From: Arachnia propionica
GTDB taxonomy: Bacteria; Actinomycetota; Actinomycetes; Propionibacteriales; Propionibacteriaceae
DNA: 64,000 bases
Assembly (NCBI RefSeq): GCF_003932785.1
Contig: NZ_RQYT01000010.1
Span: forward strand, 45,392-109,391
Reading direction: 5' to 3'
The position numbers and the translations under genes are program-made. Shown here in pieces: positions 46,616 to 57,445 of this stretch. Position 1 is the stretch's first letter. The number at the start of each line of letters is the position of its first letter. The notes beneath the pieces were generated by a model. The model had not been told where the DNA came from. It made no database searches and was given only the letters and a program-made list of their open reading frames with translations.

Positions 46616-47355
46616 GCGGTCACTTCACCCACGACTTCCCCGAGTCCGGCTCCGTCGACTACTCGGACCAGTCGACGAACCTCGACGCCACCGCCGAGGC
46701 GGAGCTCCGCGAACTCGCCTCGCGCTACCCGCAGCCCCGTTCCGCGCTGCTGCCGATGCTGCACCTCGTGCAGTCCTACGACGGTCGCATCAGCCCGCGC
46801 GGCATCGAGCTGTGCGCCGAGATCCTGGACATCACCACCGCCCAGGTCTCCGGTGTGGCCACCTTCTACACCATGTACAAGCGCAAGCCCGCCGGGCACA
46901 ACCACCTCGGGGTGTGCACGACGGCGCTGTGTGCCGTCATGGGTGGCGACATCCTCCTGGAGCGTGCCAAGCAGCGACTCGGGATCGACGAGGGTCAGAC
47001 GACCCCCTGCGGGAAGGTCTCCCTGGAGCGCCTCGAGTGCAACGCGGCGTGCGACTACGCCCCCGTCGCCATGGTCAACTGGGAGTTCTTCGACGACATG
47101 ACGCCGGAGAAGATGGACGAGCTCATCGAGAAGCTCATGAACGGCGAGCCGGTCGTCTCCCCGCGTGGCGCCACCATCACGTCGTGGCGTGAGGCCGAGC
47201 GCGTCCTCGCCGGGTTCCCCGACGGTCGCGCCGACGAGGGCCCCTCGGCGGGTCACGCCTCCCGGCTCGGCCGTGAGATCGCCGAGGAGCGCGGCTGGAC
47301 CGCGCCGGACCCGGCCAACCTCCCCACCCCGGAGCCCAAGGAGGAGACGAAGTGA
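46612..47355 (+). CDS. nuoE: NADH-quinone oxidoreductase subunit E
   Basis: 247 aa. It holds the N1a 2Fe-2S cluster; the ligands are C102, C107 (CTTALC), C143 and C147 (ECNAAC). The first 25 residues are a hydrophilic leader not needed for the fold. The C-terminal extension (about residues 190-247) is longer than in E. coli and rich in charged residues. The ATG at 46612 overlaps nuoD by 4 bases. Confidence 0.95.
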   Translation: MSGHFTHDFPESGSVDYSDQSTNLDATAEAELRELASRYPQPRSALLPMLHLVQSYDGRISPRGIELCAEILDITTAQVSGVATFYTMYKRKPAGHNHLGVCTTALCAVMGGDILLERAKQRLGIDEGQTTPCGKVSLERLECNAACDYAPVAMVNWEFFDDMTPEKMDELIEKLMNGEPVVSPRGATITSWREAERVLAGFPDGRADEGPSAGHASRLGREIAEERGWTAPDPANLPTPEPKEETK

Positions 47356-48665
47356 CCGATCTGCTCACCCCCGTGCTGAGCGAGCACTGGGGTCACGAAC
47401 GCTCCTGGAAGCTGGGGCGCTACGAGGCGGCCGGAGGCTACCGGGCGCTGCGCAAGGCCCTCCAGATGTCCCAGACGGACCTCATCGAGCTGGTCAAGGA
47501 GGCAGGGCTGAGGGGCCGTGGCGGCGCAGGCTTCCCGACGGGCATGAAGTGGAGCTTCGTCCCGCAGGACAACCCGAACCCGAAGTACCTCGTGGTCAAC
47601 GCCGACGAGTCGGAGCCGGGCACCTGCAAGGACATGCCGCTCATGATGGCCTCGCCACACACCCTCGTGGAGGGCGTGCTCATCTCGGCCTACGCCATCG
47701 GCTCCCACCAGGCCTTCATCTACTGCCGCGGCGAGGTGCTCCACGTCATCCGCAGGCTCCAGCAGGCCGTCAAGGAGGCCTACGAGGCCGGGTACGCGGG
47801 CAGGAACGTGCTGGGCTCCGGCTACGACATCGACGTGATCGTCCACGCCGGTGCCGGCGCCTACATCTGCGGTGAGGAGACCGCACTGCTCGACTCCCTG
47901 GAGGGTCGACGCGGCCAGCCCAGGCTCCGCCCGCCGTTCCCCGCCGTCGCCGGTCTCTACGCCTCGCCGACCGTCATCAACAACGTCGAGTCGATCGCGT
48001 CGGTGCCGTGCATCGTCGCGAACGGGGCCGCGTGGTTCCAGGCGATGGGCACGGAGAAGTCGAAGGGGATGACCATCTACTCCCTCTCCGGCCACGTCGC
48101 GAGGCCCGGCCAGTTCGAGGCCCCCATGGGCATCACCCTGCGGCAGCTGCTCGAGCTGAGCGGCGGCATGCGCGCGGGCCACGAACTGAAGTTCTTCACC
48201 CCCGGCGGGTCCTCCACCCCGATCCTCACCGCCGAGCACCTCGACGTGCCCCTCGACTACGAGGGCATGGCCTCGGTCGGCACGATGCTCGGCACGAAGG
48301 CCCTCCAGGTCTTCGACGAGACGACCTCGGTGGTGCGCACGACGCTGCGCTGGGTCGAGTTCTACAAGCACGAGTCCTGCGGCAAGTGCACCCCCTGCCG
48401 TGAGGGCTCCTGGTGGCTGGTCCAGCTGCTCATGAAGTTCGAGAAGGGCGAGGCCGCCGAGGGCGACGTCGACAAGCTCCTCGACATCTGCGACAACATC
48501 GGCGGGCGTTCCTTCTGCGCGCTGGCCGACGGTGCCGTCGCGTGCGTGACCAGCGCGGTCAAGCACTTCCGCGAGGAGTTCGAGCAGGGATACCACACCC
48601 CCGCCTGGGAACTGTTCCCCTACGAGAAGAGCGCGCTGTTCGCGACTGAAGGAGGTGTCCGGTGA
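47352..48665 (+). CDS. nuoF: NADH-quinone oxidoreductase subunit F
   Basis: 437 aa. This is the NADH-oxidising subunit. The FMN/NADH site GRGGAGFPTGMKW (near 55-67) is present, and the N3 4Fe-4S cluster ligands appear as C343, C346 and C349 (SCGKCTPCREG) plus a later Cys near residue 388. The GTG start overlaps the nuoE stop by 4 bases. Confidence 0.97.
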   Translation: MTDLLTPVLSEHWGHERSWKLGRYEAAGGYRALRKALQMSQTDLIELVKEAGLRGRGGAGFPTGMKWSFVPQDNPNPKYLVVNADESEPGTCKDMPLMMASPHTLVEGVLISAYAIGSHQAFIYCRGEVLHVIRRLQQAVKEAYEAGYAGRNVLGSGYDIDVIVHAGAGAYICGEETALLDSLEGRRGQPRLRPPFPAVAGLYASPTVINNVESIASVPCIVANGAAWFQAMGTEKSKGMTIYSLSGHVARPGQFEAPMGITLRQLLELSGGMRAGHELKFFTPGGSSTPILTAEHLDVPLDYEGMASVGTMLGTKALQVFDETTSVVRTTLRWVEFYKHESCGKCTPCREGSWWLVQLLMKFEKGEAAEGDVDKLLDICDNIGGRSFCALADGAVACVTSAVKHFREEFEQGYHTPAWELFPYEKSALFATEGGVR

Positions 48666-51046
48666 GCCAGACCCCCGGCGCACAGGCCGTGCCCAACCCT
48701 GAGCTCGTCACGCTGACGATCGACGACGTGGCGGTGAGCGTTCCGAAGGGGACCCTCATCATCCGGGCCGCGGAGATGATCGGCACCGCGATCCCGCGGT
48801 TCTGCGACCACCCGCTGCTCGATCCCGTCGGCGCCTGCCGTCAGTGCCTCGTCGACATCCCCGACGCGGGCAACGGTCGCGGGTTCCCCAAGCCCCAGGC
48901 CTCCTGCACCATGCCGGTGGCCGAGGGCATGGTGGTGCGGACCCAGAAGACCTCCCCGGTGGCGGAGAAGGCGCAGCGCGGCATGCTCGAGCTGCTGCTC
49001 ATCAACCACCCGCTGGACTGCCCCATCTGTGACAAGGGCGGCGAGTGCCCGCTGCAGAACCAGGCCCTCAGCAACGGGCCCGGCGAGTCCCGTTACGGCG
49101 GGGTGAAGCGGACCTTCCCGAAGCCGGTCCACGTGTCCGCCCAGATCCTGCTCGACCGGGAACGCTGCGTGCTGTGCGCCCGCTGCACCCGGTTCTCCGA
49201 GCAGATCTCCGGCGACCCCTTCATCGCCCTCGTCGAGCGAGGGGCGCTGCAGCAGATCGGCACCTACGAGCAGGACCCGTACGACTCGTACTTCTCCGGA
49301 AACGTCGTGCAGATCTGCCCCGTCGGCGCCCTCACCTCGGCCGCCTACCGCTTCCAGGCGCGCCCCTTCGACCTCAAGTCCACCCCCAGCTCGTGCAGCC
49401 ACTGCGCGGGTGGCTGCGACATCCGCGTCGACCACCGGCACCACCAGGTCAAGCGCATCCAGGCAGGTGACAACCCGGAGGTCAACGAGGAGTGGCTGTG
49501 TGACAAGGGCCGCTTCGCCTTCGTCTCCGGACGCGGCGACGACCGCATCACCCGGCCGCTGGTCCGCCGCGACGGCAGGCTCGAGGTGGCGTCCTGGCCT
49601 GAGGCCATCGACGCCGCCGTCGCCGGGCTCAAGGCCGCGGGCACCGCGGTCGGGGTCCAGACCGGCGGCCGCCTGACGGTGGAGAACGCCTACGGCTACT
49701 CGCGGTTCGCGCGTATGGTCCTCGGCACGAACAACATCGACTTCCGTGCCCGGGCCGCCAGCGACGAGGAGTCCCAGTTCATCGCCTCCCGCGTCGCGGG
49801 CAAGGGCATGGACGTCACCTACACGGATCTGGAGCGGGCCGGGCACGTCGTGCTCGTCAGCTTCGAACCCGAGGACGAGACCTCCGTGATGTTCCTGCGG
49901 CTGCGCAAGGGCGTCAGGAAGCACGGCCTCAAGGTCACCACCCTCGCCCCGTTCGCGTCGCGTGGCTCCGAGAAGCTGGGTGCCACCCTCGTCCCCGTCG
50001 CCCCCGGCGGCGAGGCCGCGGCGCTGGCCGGGCTGGAGCTGGGGGAGGGCGCCATCATCCTCGTCGGTGAACGCGCCGCCGCGCAGCCGGGCCTCCTCAG
50101 CGCCGTGGCCGCCAAGGCCGACCGGACGGGAGCCCGACTGGCCTGGATACCGCGTCGCGCGGGCGACATGGGTGCCATCGCCGTCGGCTGCCTGCCGCAC
50201 CTGCTGCCCGGTGGCCGCCCCGTCGCGGACGCCGCGGCCCGGGTGGACATCGCCGCCGCGTGGGGGGTCGATTCGCTGCCGACGGAGCCCGGCCTCAGCG
50301 CCGCCCGCCAGTTCGAGGCGGCGATCCGAGGGGACCTGAAGGCCTTCGTCCTCGCCGGCGTCGACCCGATCGACATCCCCGGCTCCGCCACCGTGCTGGA
50401 GGCCCTGGAGCGGACCTTCGTCGTGCAGGTCACCACCCGCAGCAACGCTGCGACCGAGCACGCGGACGTCGTCTTCCCGACCTGCCTGATCGAGGAACAG
50501 GCCGGGCACTTCCTCAACTGGGAGCAGCGGATCCGCCCGGTCCGGCTCGTCAACGAGGGCACCCGCAACGCCATGACCGACCTCAGGATCATCGCCGCAC
50601 TGTCCGACGCGATGGGCCGCGACCTCGGGGTGCGCACCACCGCCGAGGCCTGGGCCGACTACTCCGAGCTCGGGGTCTGGGACGGGGCCAGGGGTCTTGA
50701 CCCGATCGTGTCCGCCCCCGGCGTCACCGACGGCCTCGTCGTCGCCTCCTGGCGTGAGGCCCTGGACGCGGCCATGGGCAACGACTTCGAGGTCGCGCTG
50801 CGCCGAACCGCCCGTCCGGCCGTCGCCCGGCTGTCCCGGGCCACGGCCACCCGTCACGGCGTCGGCGAGGTGTGCCGTGTCATCTCCGCGACGGGGGAGC
50901 AGCTGCTGCCCGTCGAGATCACCGACATGGTCGACGATGTGGTGTGGGTCCCCATGAACCCGGGTGAGCCCGGCCACCTCGACGTGACCCCCGGATCCCT
51001 GGTGACGGTCGCCGCCGTCGCCACCGACGAAGGAGATCAGGCATGA
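48662..51046 (+). CDS. nuoG: NADH-quinone oxidoreductase subunit G
   Basis: 794 aa. The N-terminal domain binds the 2Fe-2S cluster N1b (C48, C59, C62, C82), then 4Fe-4S clusters N5 (H116, C120, C123, C129) and N4 (C169, C172, C175 and a later Cys). A further CSHCAGGC motif at the start of the molybdopterin-oxidoreductase-like domain would bind an extra cluster (N7 type). The C-terminal two thirds is that domain without evident molybdenum ligation. The GTG start overlaps nuoF by 4 bases. Confidence 0.96.
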   Translation: MSQTPGAQAVPNPELVTLTIDDVAVSVPKGTLIIRAAEMIGTAIPRFCDHPLLDPVGACRQCLVDIPDAGNGRGFPKPQASCTMPVAEGMVVRTQKTSPVAEKAQRGMLELLLINHPLDCPICDKGGECPLQNQALSNGPGESRYGGVKRTFPKPVHVSAQILLDRERCVLCARCTRFSEQISGDPFIALVERGALQQIGTYEQDPYDSYFSGNVVQICPVGALTSAAYRFQARPFDLKSTPSSCSHCAGGCDIRVDHRHHQVKRIQAGDNPEVNEEWLCDKGRFAFVSGRGDDRITRPLVRRDGRLEVASWPEAIDAAVAGLKAAGTAVGVQTGGRLTVENAYGYSRFARMVLGTNNIDFRARAASDEESQFIASRVAGKGMDVTYTDLERAGHVVLVSFEPEDETSVMFLRLRKGVRKHGLKVTTLAPFASRGSEKLGATLVPVAPGGEAAALAGLELGEGAIILVGERAAAQPGLLSAVAAKADRTGARLAWIPRRAGDMGAIAVGCLPHLLPGGRPVADAAARVDIAAAWGVDSLPTEPGLSAARQFEAAIRGDLKAFVLAGVDPIDIPGSATVLEALERTFVVQVTTRSNAATEHADVVFPTCLIEEQAGHFLNWEQRIRPVRLVNEGTRNAMTDLRIIAALSDAMGRDLGVRTTAEAWADYSELGVWDGARGLDPIVSAPGVTDGLVVASWREALDAAMGNDFEVALRRTARPAVARLSRATATRHGVGEVCRVISATGEQLLPVEITDMVDDVVWVPMNPGEPGHLDVTPGSLVTVAAVATDEGDQA

Positions 51047-52338
51047 ACGTGTTCTTCCAGGATCCCTGGTGGCTCATCCTCATCAAGGTGCTCGCCCTCT
51101 TCGTGATCCTGCTGCTCTGGACGATCTTCAACGTCTGGTACGAGCGGCGGCTCGTGGCGAAGATGCAGCACCGGCTGGGCCCCATCATGAACGGCCCCTT
51201 CGGTCTCGGGCAGGCACTGGCCGACGGCGCGAAGCTGATCGCCAAAGAGGACTTCCGGCCCACCCACACCGACAAGTGGGTGTTCAACCTGGCCCCGATC
51301 CTCACGGGCATGGCCGCCTTCACCACCTGGACGGTGCTCCCGTTCGGCGGTGAGGTGACGATCTTCGGGCACGTCACCCGCCTTCAGGTCACCGACCTGC
51401 CCGTCGCGGTGCTGTTCGTCATCGCCATCGCCTCCATCGGCATCTACGGCATCGTGCTGGCCGGATGGGCGTCGAACTCGACGTACTCCTTCCTCGGCGC
51501 CATGCGGTCGTCGGCGCAGATGATCTCCTACGAGATCGCGATGGGTCTGTCCATCGTCGCGGTGTTCCTCATGACCGGCACGATGTCGACCCACGGGATC
51601 GTCGAGGCCCAGCGCGCGCCGATCATCTTCCAGAACCCGTTCAACAACGCCCAGCAGTTCGACATCGGCCTCATGGGTTGGTACGCCCTGCTGCTGTTCC
51701 CGTCCTTCATCATCTACGGCATCGCGATGGTGGGCGAGACCAACCGCGCCCCCTTCGACCTGCCCGAGTGCGAGTCCGAGCTGGTCTCCGGCTACCTCAC
51801 CGAGTACTCCGGCTTCCGCTACGCCATGTTCTTCCTCGCGGAGTACATCAACATGGCCACCGTCTCGGCGGTGTGTGCGACGCTGTTCCTCGGCGGGTAC
51901 CTGCCGTTCTGGCCGCTCAACCTCATCCCCGGCATGGACAACCCGTGGCTCGGCCCGATCTGGTTCATCCTCAAGGTCCAGCTGCTGTTCTCGGTGTTCG
52001 TGTGGCTGCGCGGTACGCTGCCGCGGTTCCGCTACGACCAGTTCATGGACCTCGGCTGGAAGCGCCTCATCCCCATCTCGATCCTGTGGATCATGATGGT
52101 GGCGGTGGCGCCCAGGTACTCGCTCGGGCTGTCGGTCGCGCTCATCGCGATCCTCATCGCCTTCGCGCCGCGGAAGCGTGAGCCGGAACGGGTGGCCCCC
52201 GTCGACCCGGCCGTGCCCTTCGATCCCTTCGCCGGCGGTTATCCCGTGCCGCCGCGTCCCGGGCAGGTGTTGCCCGAGTTCGCCGGGGTGGTGAAGGTCG
52301 AGGCCCAGCCGTCCACCGTCAACACAGAGGAGAAGTGA
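51043..52338 (+). CDS. nuoH: NADH-quinone oxidoreductase subunit H
   Basis: 431 aa with eight or nine membrane helices. It connects the peripheral arm to the proton-pumping arm and lines the quinone channel. The [14 protein letters not shown] segment, [32 protein letters not shown] and [15 protein letters not shown] are conserved. Actinobacterial members carry a hydrophilic C-terminal tail, seen here after residue 375 ([13 protein letters not shown] onward). The ATG overlaps the nuoG stop by 4 bases. Confidence 0.97.
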   Translation: MNVFFQDPWWLILIKVLALFVILLLWTIFNVWYERRLVAKMQHRLGPIMNGPFGLGQALADGAKLIAKEDFRPTHTDKWVFNLAPILTGMAAFTTWTVLPFGGEVTIFGHVTRLQVTDLPVAVLFVIAIASIGIYGIVLAGWASNSTYSFLGAMRSSAQMISYEIAMGLSIVAVFLMTGTMSTHGIVEAQRAPIIFQNPFNNAQQFDIGLMGWYALLLFPSFIIYGIAMVGETNRAPFDLPECESELVSGYLTEYSGFRYAMFFLAEYINMATVSAVCATLFLGGYLPFWPLNLIPGMDNPWLGPIWFILKVQLLFSVFVWLRGTLPRFRYDQFMDLGWKRLIPISILWIMMVAVAPRYSLGLSVALIAILIAFAPRKREPERVAPVDPAVPFDPFAGGYPVPPRPGQVLPEFAGVVKVEAQPSTVNTEEK

Positions 52339-52892
52339 TGGGAATCCTTGACCCGTGGGCCGGATTCGGCATCACCTTCAAGACGATCTTCCGCAAGACC
52401 TTCACGCAGGGCTACCCGCGCAAGGGCAAGGAGAAGGTCACGCTGCCGCGCTTCCACGGCCGGCACCAGCTCAACCGCTGGCCGGACGGGCTGGAGAAGT
52501 GCGTCGGCTGTGAGCTGTGCGCCTGGGCCTGCCCCGCCGACGCGATCTACGTGGAGGGGGCCGACAACACCGAGGAGGCGCGTTACTCCCCCGGTGAGCG
52601 GTTCGGTCACGTCTACCAGATCAACTACCTGCGCTGCATCTTCTGCGGCATGTGCATCGAGGCGTGCCCGACACGGGCCCTCACCATGACCAACGAGTTC
52701 AAGATCGCGGACACCGGACGCGACAAGCTCATCTACGAGAAGCAGGATCTCCTCGCCCCGCTGGTCGCCGGGATGGAGCAGCCGCCCCATCCGCGTCGAC
52801 TCGGCGACGACGAGAAGGCCTACTTCCTGGGGCTGCCTCCCACCGGCCAGCCCGACACCCGCACGGCACCGGCCAAAGGAGCGGCGAAATGA
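52338..52892 (+). CDS. nuoI: NADH-quinone oxidoreductase subunit I
   Basis: 184 aa. It carries the two 4Fe-4S clusters N6a and N6b; the ligands are C55, C58, C61, C65 and C100, C103, C106, C110. The N-terminal amphipathic helix docks on NuoH. GAGGAGAAG precedes the ATG, which overlaps the nuoH stop by one base. The C-terminus (about 150-184) is Pro/Ala-rich. Confidence 0.97.
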   Translation: MGILDPWAGFGITFKTIFRKTFTQGYPRKGKEKVTLPRFHGRHQLNRWPDGLEKCVGCELCAWACPADAIYVEGADNTEEARYSPGERFGHVYQINYLRCIFCGMCIEACPTRALTMTNEFKIADTGRDKLIYEKQDLLAPLVAGMEQPPHPRRLGDDEKAYFLGLPPTGQPDTRTAPAKGAAK

Positions 52893-53707
52893 TTGAACTG
52901 CCCGCACTGACGGGCGACCTGCTCGCCTTCGTGGTGTGCGCGCCCATCATGGTGCTGCTCGCCATCGGCATCGTCGTGGCCCGCAAGCCCGTCCACTCGG
53001 CCCTGTGCATGGCCGGGGTCATGGTCGGGCTGGCGATCATGTACGCCGCCCAGGACGCCCCGTTCCTGTTCGTTGTGCAGATCATCGTCTACACGGGCGC
53101 GATCCTCATGCTGTTCCTGTTCGTCGTCATGCTCATCGGCGTCGACACCCGCGACTCGGTGCGGGAGACCCTCAAGGGACAGCGGGTTCTCGGCATCCTG
53201 GGGGCGGTCGGATTGGCGGCCCTCATCTTCCTTGCGGTCGGGCAGGCTGTCTTCCCGGCCGATCCTGCCGGGGTCGCGCTGGCCAACGCCGAGCACGGCG
53301 GCAACACCCAGGGCGTGGCGGCGCTGCTGTTCACCCGCTACGTCGTGCTGCTGGAGGCCACGTCCGCGCTGCTCATCACCGCGGCGGTCGGGGCCATGGT
53401 GCTGGCCCACGGTGAGAAGCTGCGCGAGGTCAAGCGCCAGCCGCAGCTGATGAGCGAGCGCATCCAGCGCTACGCCGCCGACGGGGTCCACCCCGGACCC
53501 GACCCGAACTCCGGCGTCTACGCGCGCACCAACGCCATCTCGGCCCCCGCGCTGCTGCCGGACGGCACCGTGGCGGAGAACTCCGTCAGCCAGACCCTCA
53601 CCTCGCGTGGGGCCGTCGTGGCCGTCGCCGACCTGCGCACCCCGACCGTCGGCGCCTTCGCCGACATCGAGCGGGTCAACCGGGAACTGGAAGGAGAGGT
53701 CAAGTGA
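52889..53707 (+). CDS. nuoJ: NADH-quinone oxidoreductase subunit J
   Basis: 272 aa. Five membrane helices lie within the first 170 residues; the conserved helix 3 motif [20 protein letters not shown] is intact. A hydrophilic tail of about 100 residues follows, as in other actinobacterial NuoJ. The ATG at 52889 overlaps the nuoI stop by 4 bases, and the stop overlaps the nuoK GTG by 4. Confidence 0.95.
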   Translation: MIELPALTGDLLAFVVCAPIMVLLAIGIVVARKPVHSALCMAGVMVGLAIMYAAQDAPFLFVVQIIVYTGAILMLFLFVVMLIGVDTRDSVRETLKGQRVLGILGAVGLAALIFLAVGQAVFPADPAGVALANAEHGGNTQGVAALLFTRYVVLLEATSALLITAAVGAMVLAHGEKLREVKRQPQLMSERIQRYAADGVHPGPDPNSGVYARTNAISAPALLPDGTVAENSVSQTLTSRGAVVAVADLRTPTVGAFADIERVNRELEGEVK

Positions 53708-54003
53708 GCACCCAGGCCTACCTGATGCTGGCCGTCGCGCTGTTCGTCGTCGGCGCCCTCGGTTTCCTGCTGCGACGCAACGCCCTCATCGCGTTCATGA
53801 GCGTCGAGCTCATGCTCAATGCCGCGAACCTCGCGTTCGTGACCTTCGCCCGCCAGCACGGCGGCCTCGACGGTCAGGTCGCGACCTTCTTCGTCATGGT
53901 GGTGGCAGCCGCTGAGGTCGTCGTCGGTCTCGCCATCATCGTCGCCATCTATCGGGCGCGCCGTTCGGCCTCGGTCGACGACGCCAGCCTGCTGAAGTTC
54001 TAA
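53704..54003 (+). CDS. nuoK: NADH-quinone oxidoreductase subunit K
   Basis: 99 aa with three helices. The conserved Glu residues for proton transfer are in [14 protein letters not shown] and [20 protein letters not shown] precedes the GTG start. It is a membrane-arm subunit between NuoJ and NuoN. Confidence 0.97.
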   Translation: MSTQAYLMLAVALFVVGALGFLLRRNALIAFMSVELMLNAANLAFVTFARQHGGLDGQVATFFVMVVAAAEVVVGLAIIVAIYRARRSASVDDASLLKF

Positions 54004-54012
54004 GGGGTCAGC

Positions 54013-55920
54013 GTGACTTTCCTGGAAACTGTCTCTGCGGTTCCCGCCACCGGCCTGTTCAGCGTGGCCTGGCTCCTCATCGCGATCCCGTTGGCGGGTG
54101 CGGCCATCCTGCTGCTGCTCGGCAGGGTCTCCGACGCGTGGGGCCACTGGCTGGGCACTGCGGCCTCGGTGGCCTCCTTCGTCGTCGGCCTGATGCTCTT
54201 CCTGGCGATGCTCTCGGCGGATGAGGGCCAGCGTGCCGTCAACGTCCCGGTCTACGAATGGATCGCGACGGGGGCGTGGAGCGTCAAGTTCGGTTTGCTG
54301 GTGGATCAGCTGTCGATCCTCTTCGTGCTGCTCATCACGGGTGTCGGGTCGCTGATCCACATCTACTCGATCGGCTACATGGCCCATGACGAGCGTCGCC
54401 GCCGGTTCTTCGCCTACCTGAACCTGTTCGTCGCCGCCATGCTCACCCTGGTGCTCGCCGACAACTACCTCGTGCTCTTCCTCGGCTGGGAGGGCGTGGG
54501 TCTGGCCTCGTACCTGCTCATCTCCTTCTGGCAGCACAAGCCCTCGGCGGCTGCCGCGGGACGCAAGGCCTTCGTGGTCAACCGGGTTGGTGATCTCGGG
54601 ATGGCGATGGCCATTTTCACCATGCTGTCGCTCTTCGGGTCGGTGGCCTTCGCTGACGTCAACGCCGGTGCCGCGTCGCTGACCCCCTTCTGGGCCACCC
54701 TGCTGGGCTGCCTGCTGCTGCTCGGCGCGTGCGGCAAGTCCGCCCAGGTGCCGCTGCACACGTGGCTCCTCGACGCCATGGAGGGCCCGACCCCGGTGTC
54801 GGCACTCATCCACGCGGCGACGATGGTCACGGCGGGCGTCTACCTCATCGTGCGCAGCCACGCCATCTTCGCGGTGAGCGAGGTCGCGACCCTGGCCGTC
54901 GCGATCGTCGGTGTGGTCACCCTGCTCGCCGGTGCCTGGGTCGGTTCCGCCAAGGACGACATCAAGAAGGTGCTGGCCGGCTCGACCATGTCCCAGATCG
55001 GCTACATGATGCTCGCCGCGGGTCTTGGCCCGGCGGGGGCGGCCTTCGCGATCTTCCACCTCATCACCCACGGCTTCTTCAAGGCCAACATGTTCCTCGG
55101 TGCCGGTTCGGTCATGCACGGCATGAACGACGACGTCGACATGCGCCACTACGGGGCGCTGGCCAAGGCGATGCGGGTGACGTTCCTGACGTTCGCGATG
55201 GGCTACCTCGCCATCATCGGTTTCCCGTTCACCGCGGGCTTCTACTCCAAGGACCACATCATCGAGACCGCCTTCCACCAGAACGTGGTGCTCGGGGTGC
55301 TGGCCCTCATCGGCGCGGGCGTCACCGCGTACTACATGACGCGCCTGATGATGATGACGTTCTTCGGGCGGGCCCGCTGGGACGACGACGTGCACCCGCA
55401 CGAGTCGCCGGCGGTGATGACGATCCCGCTCGTGGTGCTGGCGGTCCTGTCGCTCGGGGCCGGTCTGGTCATGAACAACTGGATTCAGGGCTGGCTGGCC
55501 CCCGCCACCGGTTCGCACCCGCATGAGACGAGCCTGCTGGCCTTCACGCCTGTCGGGATCGCGGCCCTCGGGGTCGTCGCGGTCGGCGTCGCCATCGGAT
55601 GGTTCCTCCACAAGGACGGCATCCCCCGCGAGGCGCCGCAGACCCGCAACCCGCTGGTCCTGGCCTCCCGCAACGACCTGTACGGCGACCAGATGAACCA
55701 GTGGCTCGTCGTCGGACCCGTCTCCGGCGCCGCCCAGGTACTGGCCGTGGCCGATCACGGGGTGGTCGACGGTGCCGTCCGCGGTTCCGGAGCGCTCTCG
55801 CTCGGCCTCGCCGGGTGGCTCCGCAGGACGCAGAACGGCTACTCCCGCTCCTACGGCGTGATCCTCACGATCGGCGTCGTGGTGATCGGCCTCATCGCTC
55901 TCGTCGGGCAGCTGGTCTGA
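54013..55920 (+). CDS. nuoL: NADH-quinone oxidoreductase subunit L
   Basis: 635 aa antiporter-like subunit at the far end of the membrane arm. The core has the proton-channel signatures FLGWEGVGLASYLLI and HTWLLDAMEGPTPVSALIHA with Lys/His/Glu residues in the helices. The long C-terminal helix reaching along the arm follows after residue 500. GTG start, 9 bp after nuoK. Confidence 0.97.
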   Translation: MTFLETVSAVPATGLFSVAWLLIAIPLAGAAILLLLGRVSDAWGHWLGTAASVASFVVGLMLFLAMLSADEGQRAVNVPVYEWIATGAWSVKFGLLVDQLSILFVLLITGVGSLIHIYSIGYMAHDERRRRFFAYLNLFVAAMLTLVLADNYLVLFLGWEGVGLASYLLISFWQHKPSAAAAGRKAFVVNRVGDLGMAMAIFTMLSLFGSVAFADVNAGAASLTPFWATLLGCLLLLGACGKSAQVPLHTWLLDAMEGPTPVSALIHAATMVTAGVYLIVRSHAIFAVSEVATLAVAIVGVVTLLAGAWVGSAKDDIKKVLAGSTMSQIGYMMLAAGLGPAGAAFAIFHLITHGFFKANMFLGAGSVMHGMNDDVDMRHYGALAKAMRVTFLTFAMGYLAIIGFPFTAGFYSKDHIIETAFHQNVVLGVLALIGAGVTAYYMTRLMMMTFFGRARWDDDVHPHESPAVMTIPLVVLAVLSLGAGLVMNNWIQGWLAPATGSHPHETSLLAFTPVGIAALGVVAVGVAIGWFLHKDGIPREAPQTRNPLVLASRNDLYGDQMNQWLVVGPVSGAAQVLAVADHGVVDGAVRGSGALSLGLAGWLRRTQNGYSRSYGVILTIGVVVIGLIALVGQLV

Positions 55921-55933
55921 GGAAGGAACTGGC

Positions 55934-57445
55934 GTGATCTATTCAATTCCGCTCCTGAGCATCCTCGTGGTGCTCCCGCTCGTCGGGGCCGCCGTCGTGG
56001 CCTTCCTCAAGGGCACGACCGCCAAGTTCGTCGGTCTCGGCGTGGCCCTGGGAACGACCGTGCTGGGCGTGCTGGCGTTCATCGTCTCCCGCGGCACCCC
56101 GCTCGTCGAGAAGGTGACGTGGATCCGGGCGATCGGTGCGCACTGGGCCCTCGACCTCGACCCGATGGCCGCGATCATGGTGCTGCTCACCGTGATCCTC
56201 ACCCCCGTCGTGCTGCTGGCCGAGTGGCAGGTCGGCGAGAAGGAGGGGGCCCGGTGGAGCACCGGCACCTTCTTCGCGCTCGCCTTGACTCTCGAGGCCT
56301 TCGCCCTGGCGGTGTTCATGGCCAGCGACCTGCTGGTCTTCTACATCATGTTCGAGGCGACGCTCATCCCGATGTACTTCATGATCTCCGGCTGGGGCGG
56401 CGAGAACCGCACCCGGGCGGCCGTGAAGTTCCTGCTGTTCTCGCTCGCCGGTGGTCTGGTCATGCTGTTCGGCGTGGCCGGGGTGTGGGCGGCCTCCGCC
56501 GGTGCCGGGACGCCGAGCTTCCTGCTCTCGGACCTGGCCGCGTTGAACCTCGACTCCGGGGTGGGGCGGTGGCTGTTCGTCGCCTTCTTCTTCGCCTTCG
56601 CGGTGAAGGCGCCGATGGTCGGTCTCCACACCTGGTTACCCGACACGGCCGAGCAGGCGGCTCCGGGCGCGTCGACGATGCTCGTCGGCATCCTCGACAA
56701 GATCGGCACCTTCGGCATGATCAAGGTCTGCCTCATGGTCTTCCCGGAGGCCTCCGCCTGGGCCACCCCCGTGATCCTCGTGTGGGCGATCGTGTCCATG
56801 ATCTACGGGGCGCTCATGGCGCTGAGCAGCCCGGACCTGCTGCGTTTCGTGTCCTACACCTCCGTCAGCCACTTCGGTTTCATGGTCTTCGGCGTCTTCG
56901 CCCTGACCACGCAGTCGCTCACCGGTTCGGTGTTCTACATGCTCAACCACGGCTTCTCCACGGCTGCGCTGTTCCTGGTCGTCGGCTTCCTCATCTCCCG
57001 CCGCGGCTCGGCGAACGTCGATGCCTTCGGCGGGGTGCAGCGGACCGCGCCGGTGCTCGCGGGTGTGTTCCTCGCCTCCGGGTTGTCGGCCCTGGCCCTG
57101 CCCGGTATGTCCAGCTTCATCTCGGAGTTCCTGGTCATGGCCGGTTCGTGGCAGCGGTACCCGGTCCACACAGCGGTCATCACCGTCGGCATGGTGCTGG
57201 CTGCCGCCTACGTGCTGACCGTCTACAAGAAGACGATGACCGGCCCGGTCACCGATGAGGTCGCCGAGAAGGTGAGCCGGGACCTCGACCTCAGGGAGCG
57301 ATTCGTCATCGTGCCCCTGCTGGCCCTCTTGATCGTCCTCGGTTTCTTCCCGAAGCCGGTGCTCGACGTCGCCGACGCTGCCGCTGAGCACGTCATGACG
57401 ACGCTCGGAGTCTCCGATCCCGCCCCCGCCATCCAGGAGAACTGA
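55934..57445 (+). CDS. nuoM: NADH-quinone oxidoreductase subunit M
   Basis: 503 aa, about fourteen helices. The Glu of helix 5 is in FYIMFEATLIPMYFMI, and the channel Lys region reads HTWLPDTAEQAAPGASTML, the actinobacterial form. It pumps one of the protons. GGAAGGAAC precedes the GTG start. The stop overlaps the nuoN ATG by one base. Confidence 0.97.
   Translation: MIYSIPLLSILVVLPLVGAAVVAFLKGTTAKFVGLGVALGTTVLGVLAFIVSRGTPLVEKVTWIRAIGAHWALDLDPMAAIMVLLTVILTPVVLLAEWQVGEKEGARWSTGTFFALALTLEAFALAVFMASDLLVFYIMFEATLIPMYFMISGWGGENRTRAAVKFLLFSLAGGLVMLFGVAGVWAASAGAGTPSFLLSDLAALNLDSGVGRWLFVAFFFAFAVKAPMVGLHTWLPDTAEQAAPGASTMLVGILDKIGTFGMIKVCLMVFPEASAWATPVILVWAIVSMIYGALMALSSPDLLRFVSYTSVSHFGFMVFGVFALTTQSLTGSVFYMLNHGFSTAALFLVVGFLISRRGSANVDAFGGVQRTAPVLAGVFLASGLSALALPGMSSFISEFLVMAGSWQRYPVHTAVITVGMVLAAAYVLTVYKKTMTGPVTDEVAEKVSRDLDLRERFVIVPLLALLIVLGFFPKPVLDVADAAAEHVMTTLGVSDPAPAIQEN

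Noticed and set aside
53518..55758. 746-codon minus-strand open frame
   Set aside because: Antisense to nuoJ-nuoL; the product is rich in Asp, Arg, Gly and His as expected from a complement of membrane-protein codons.
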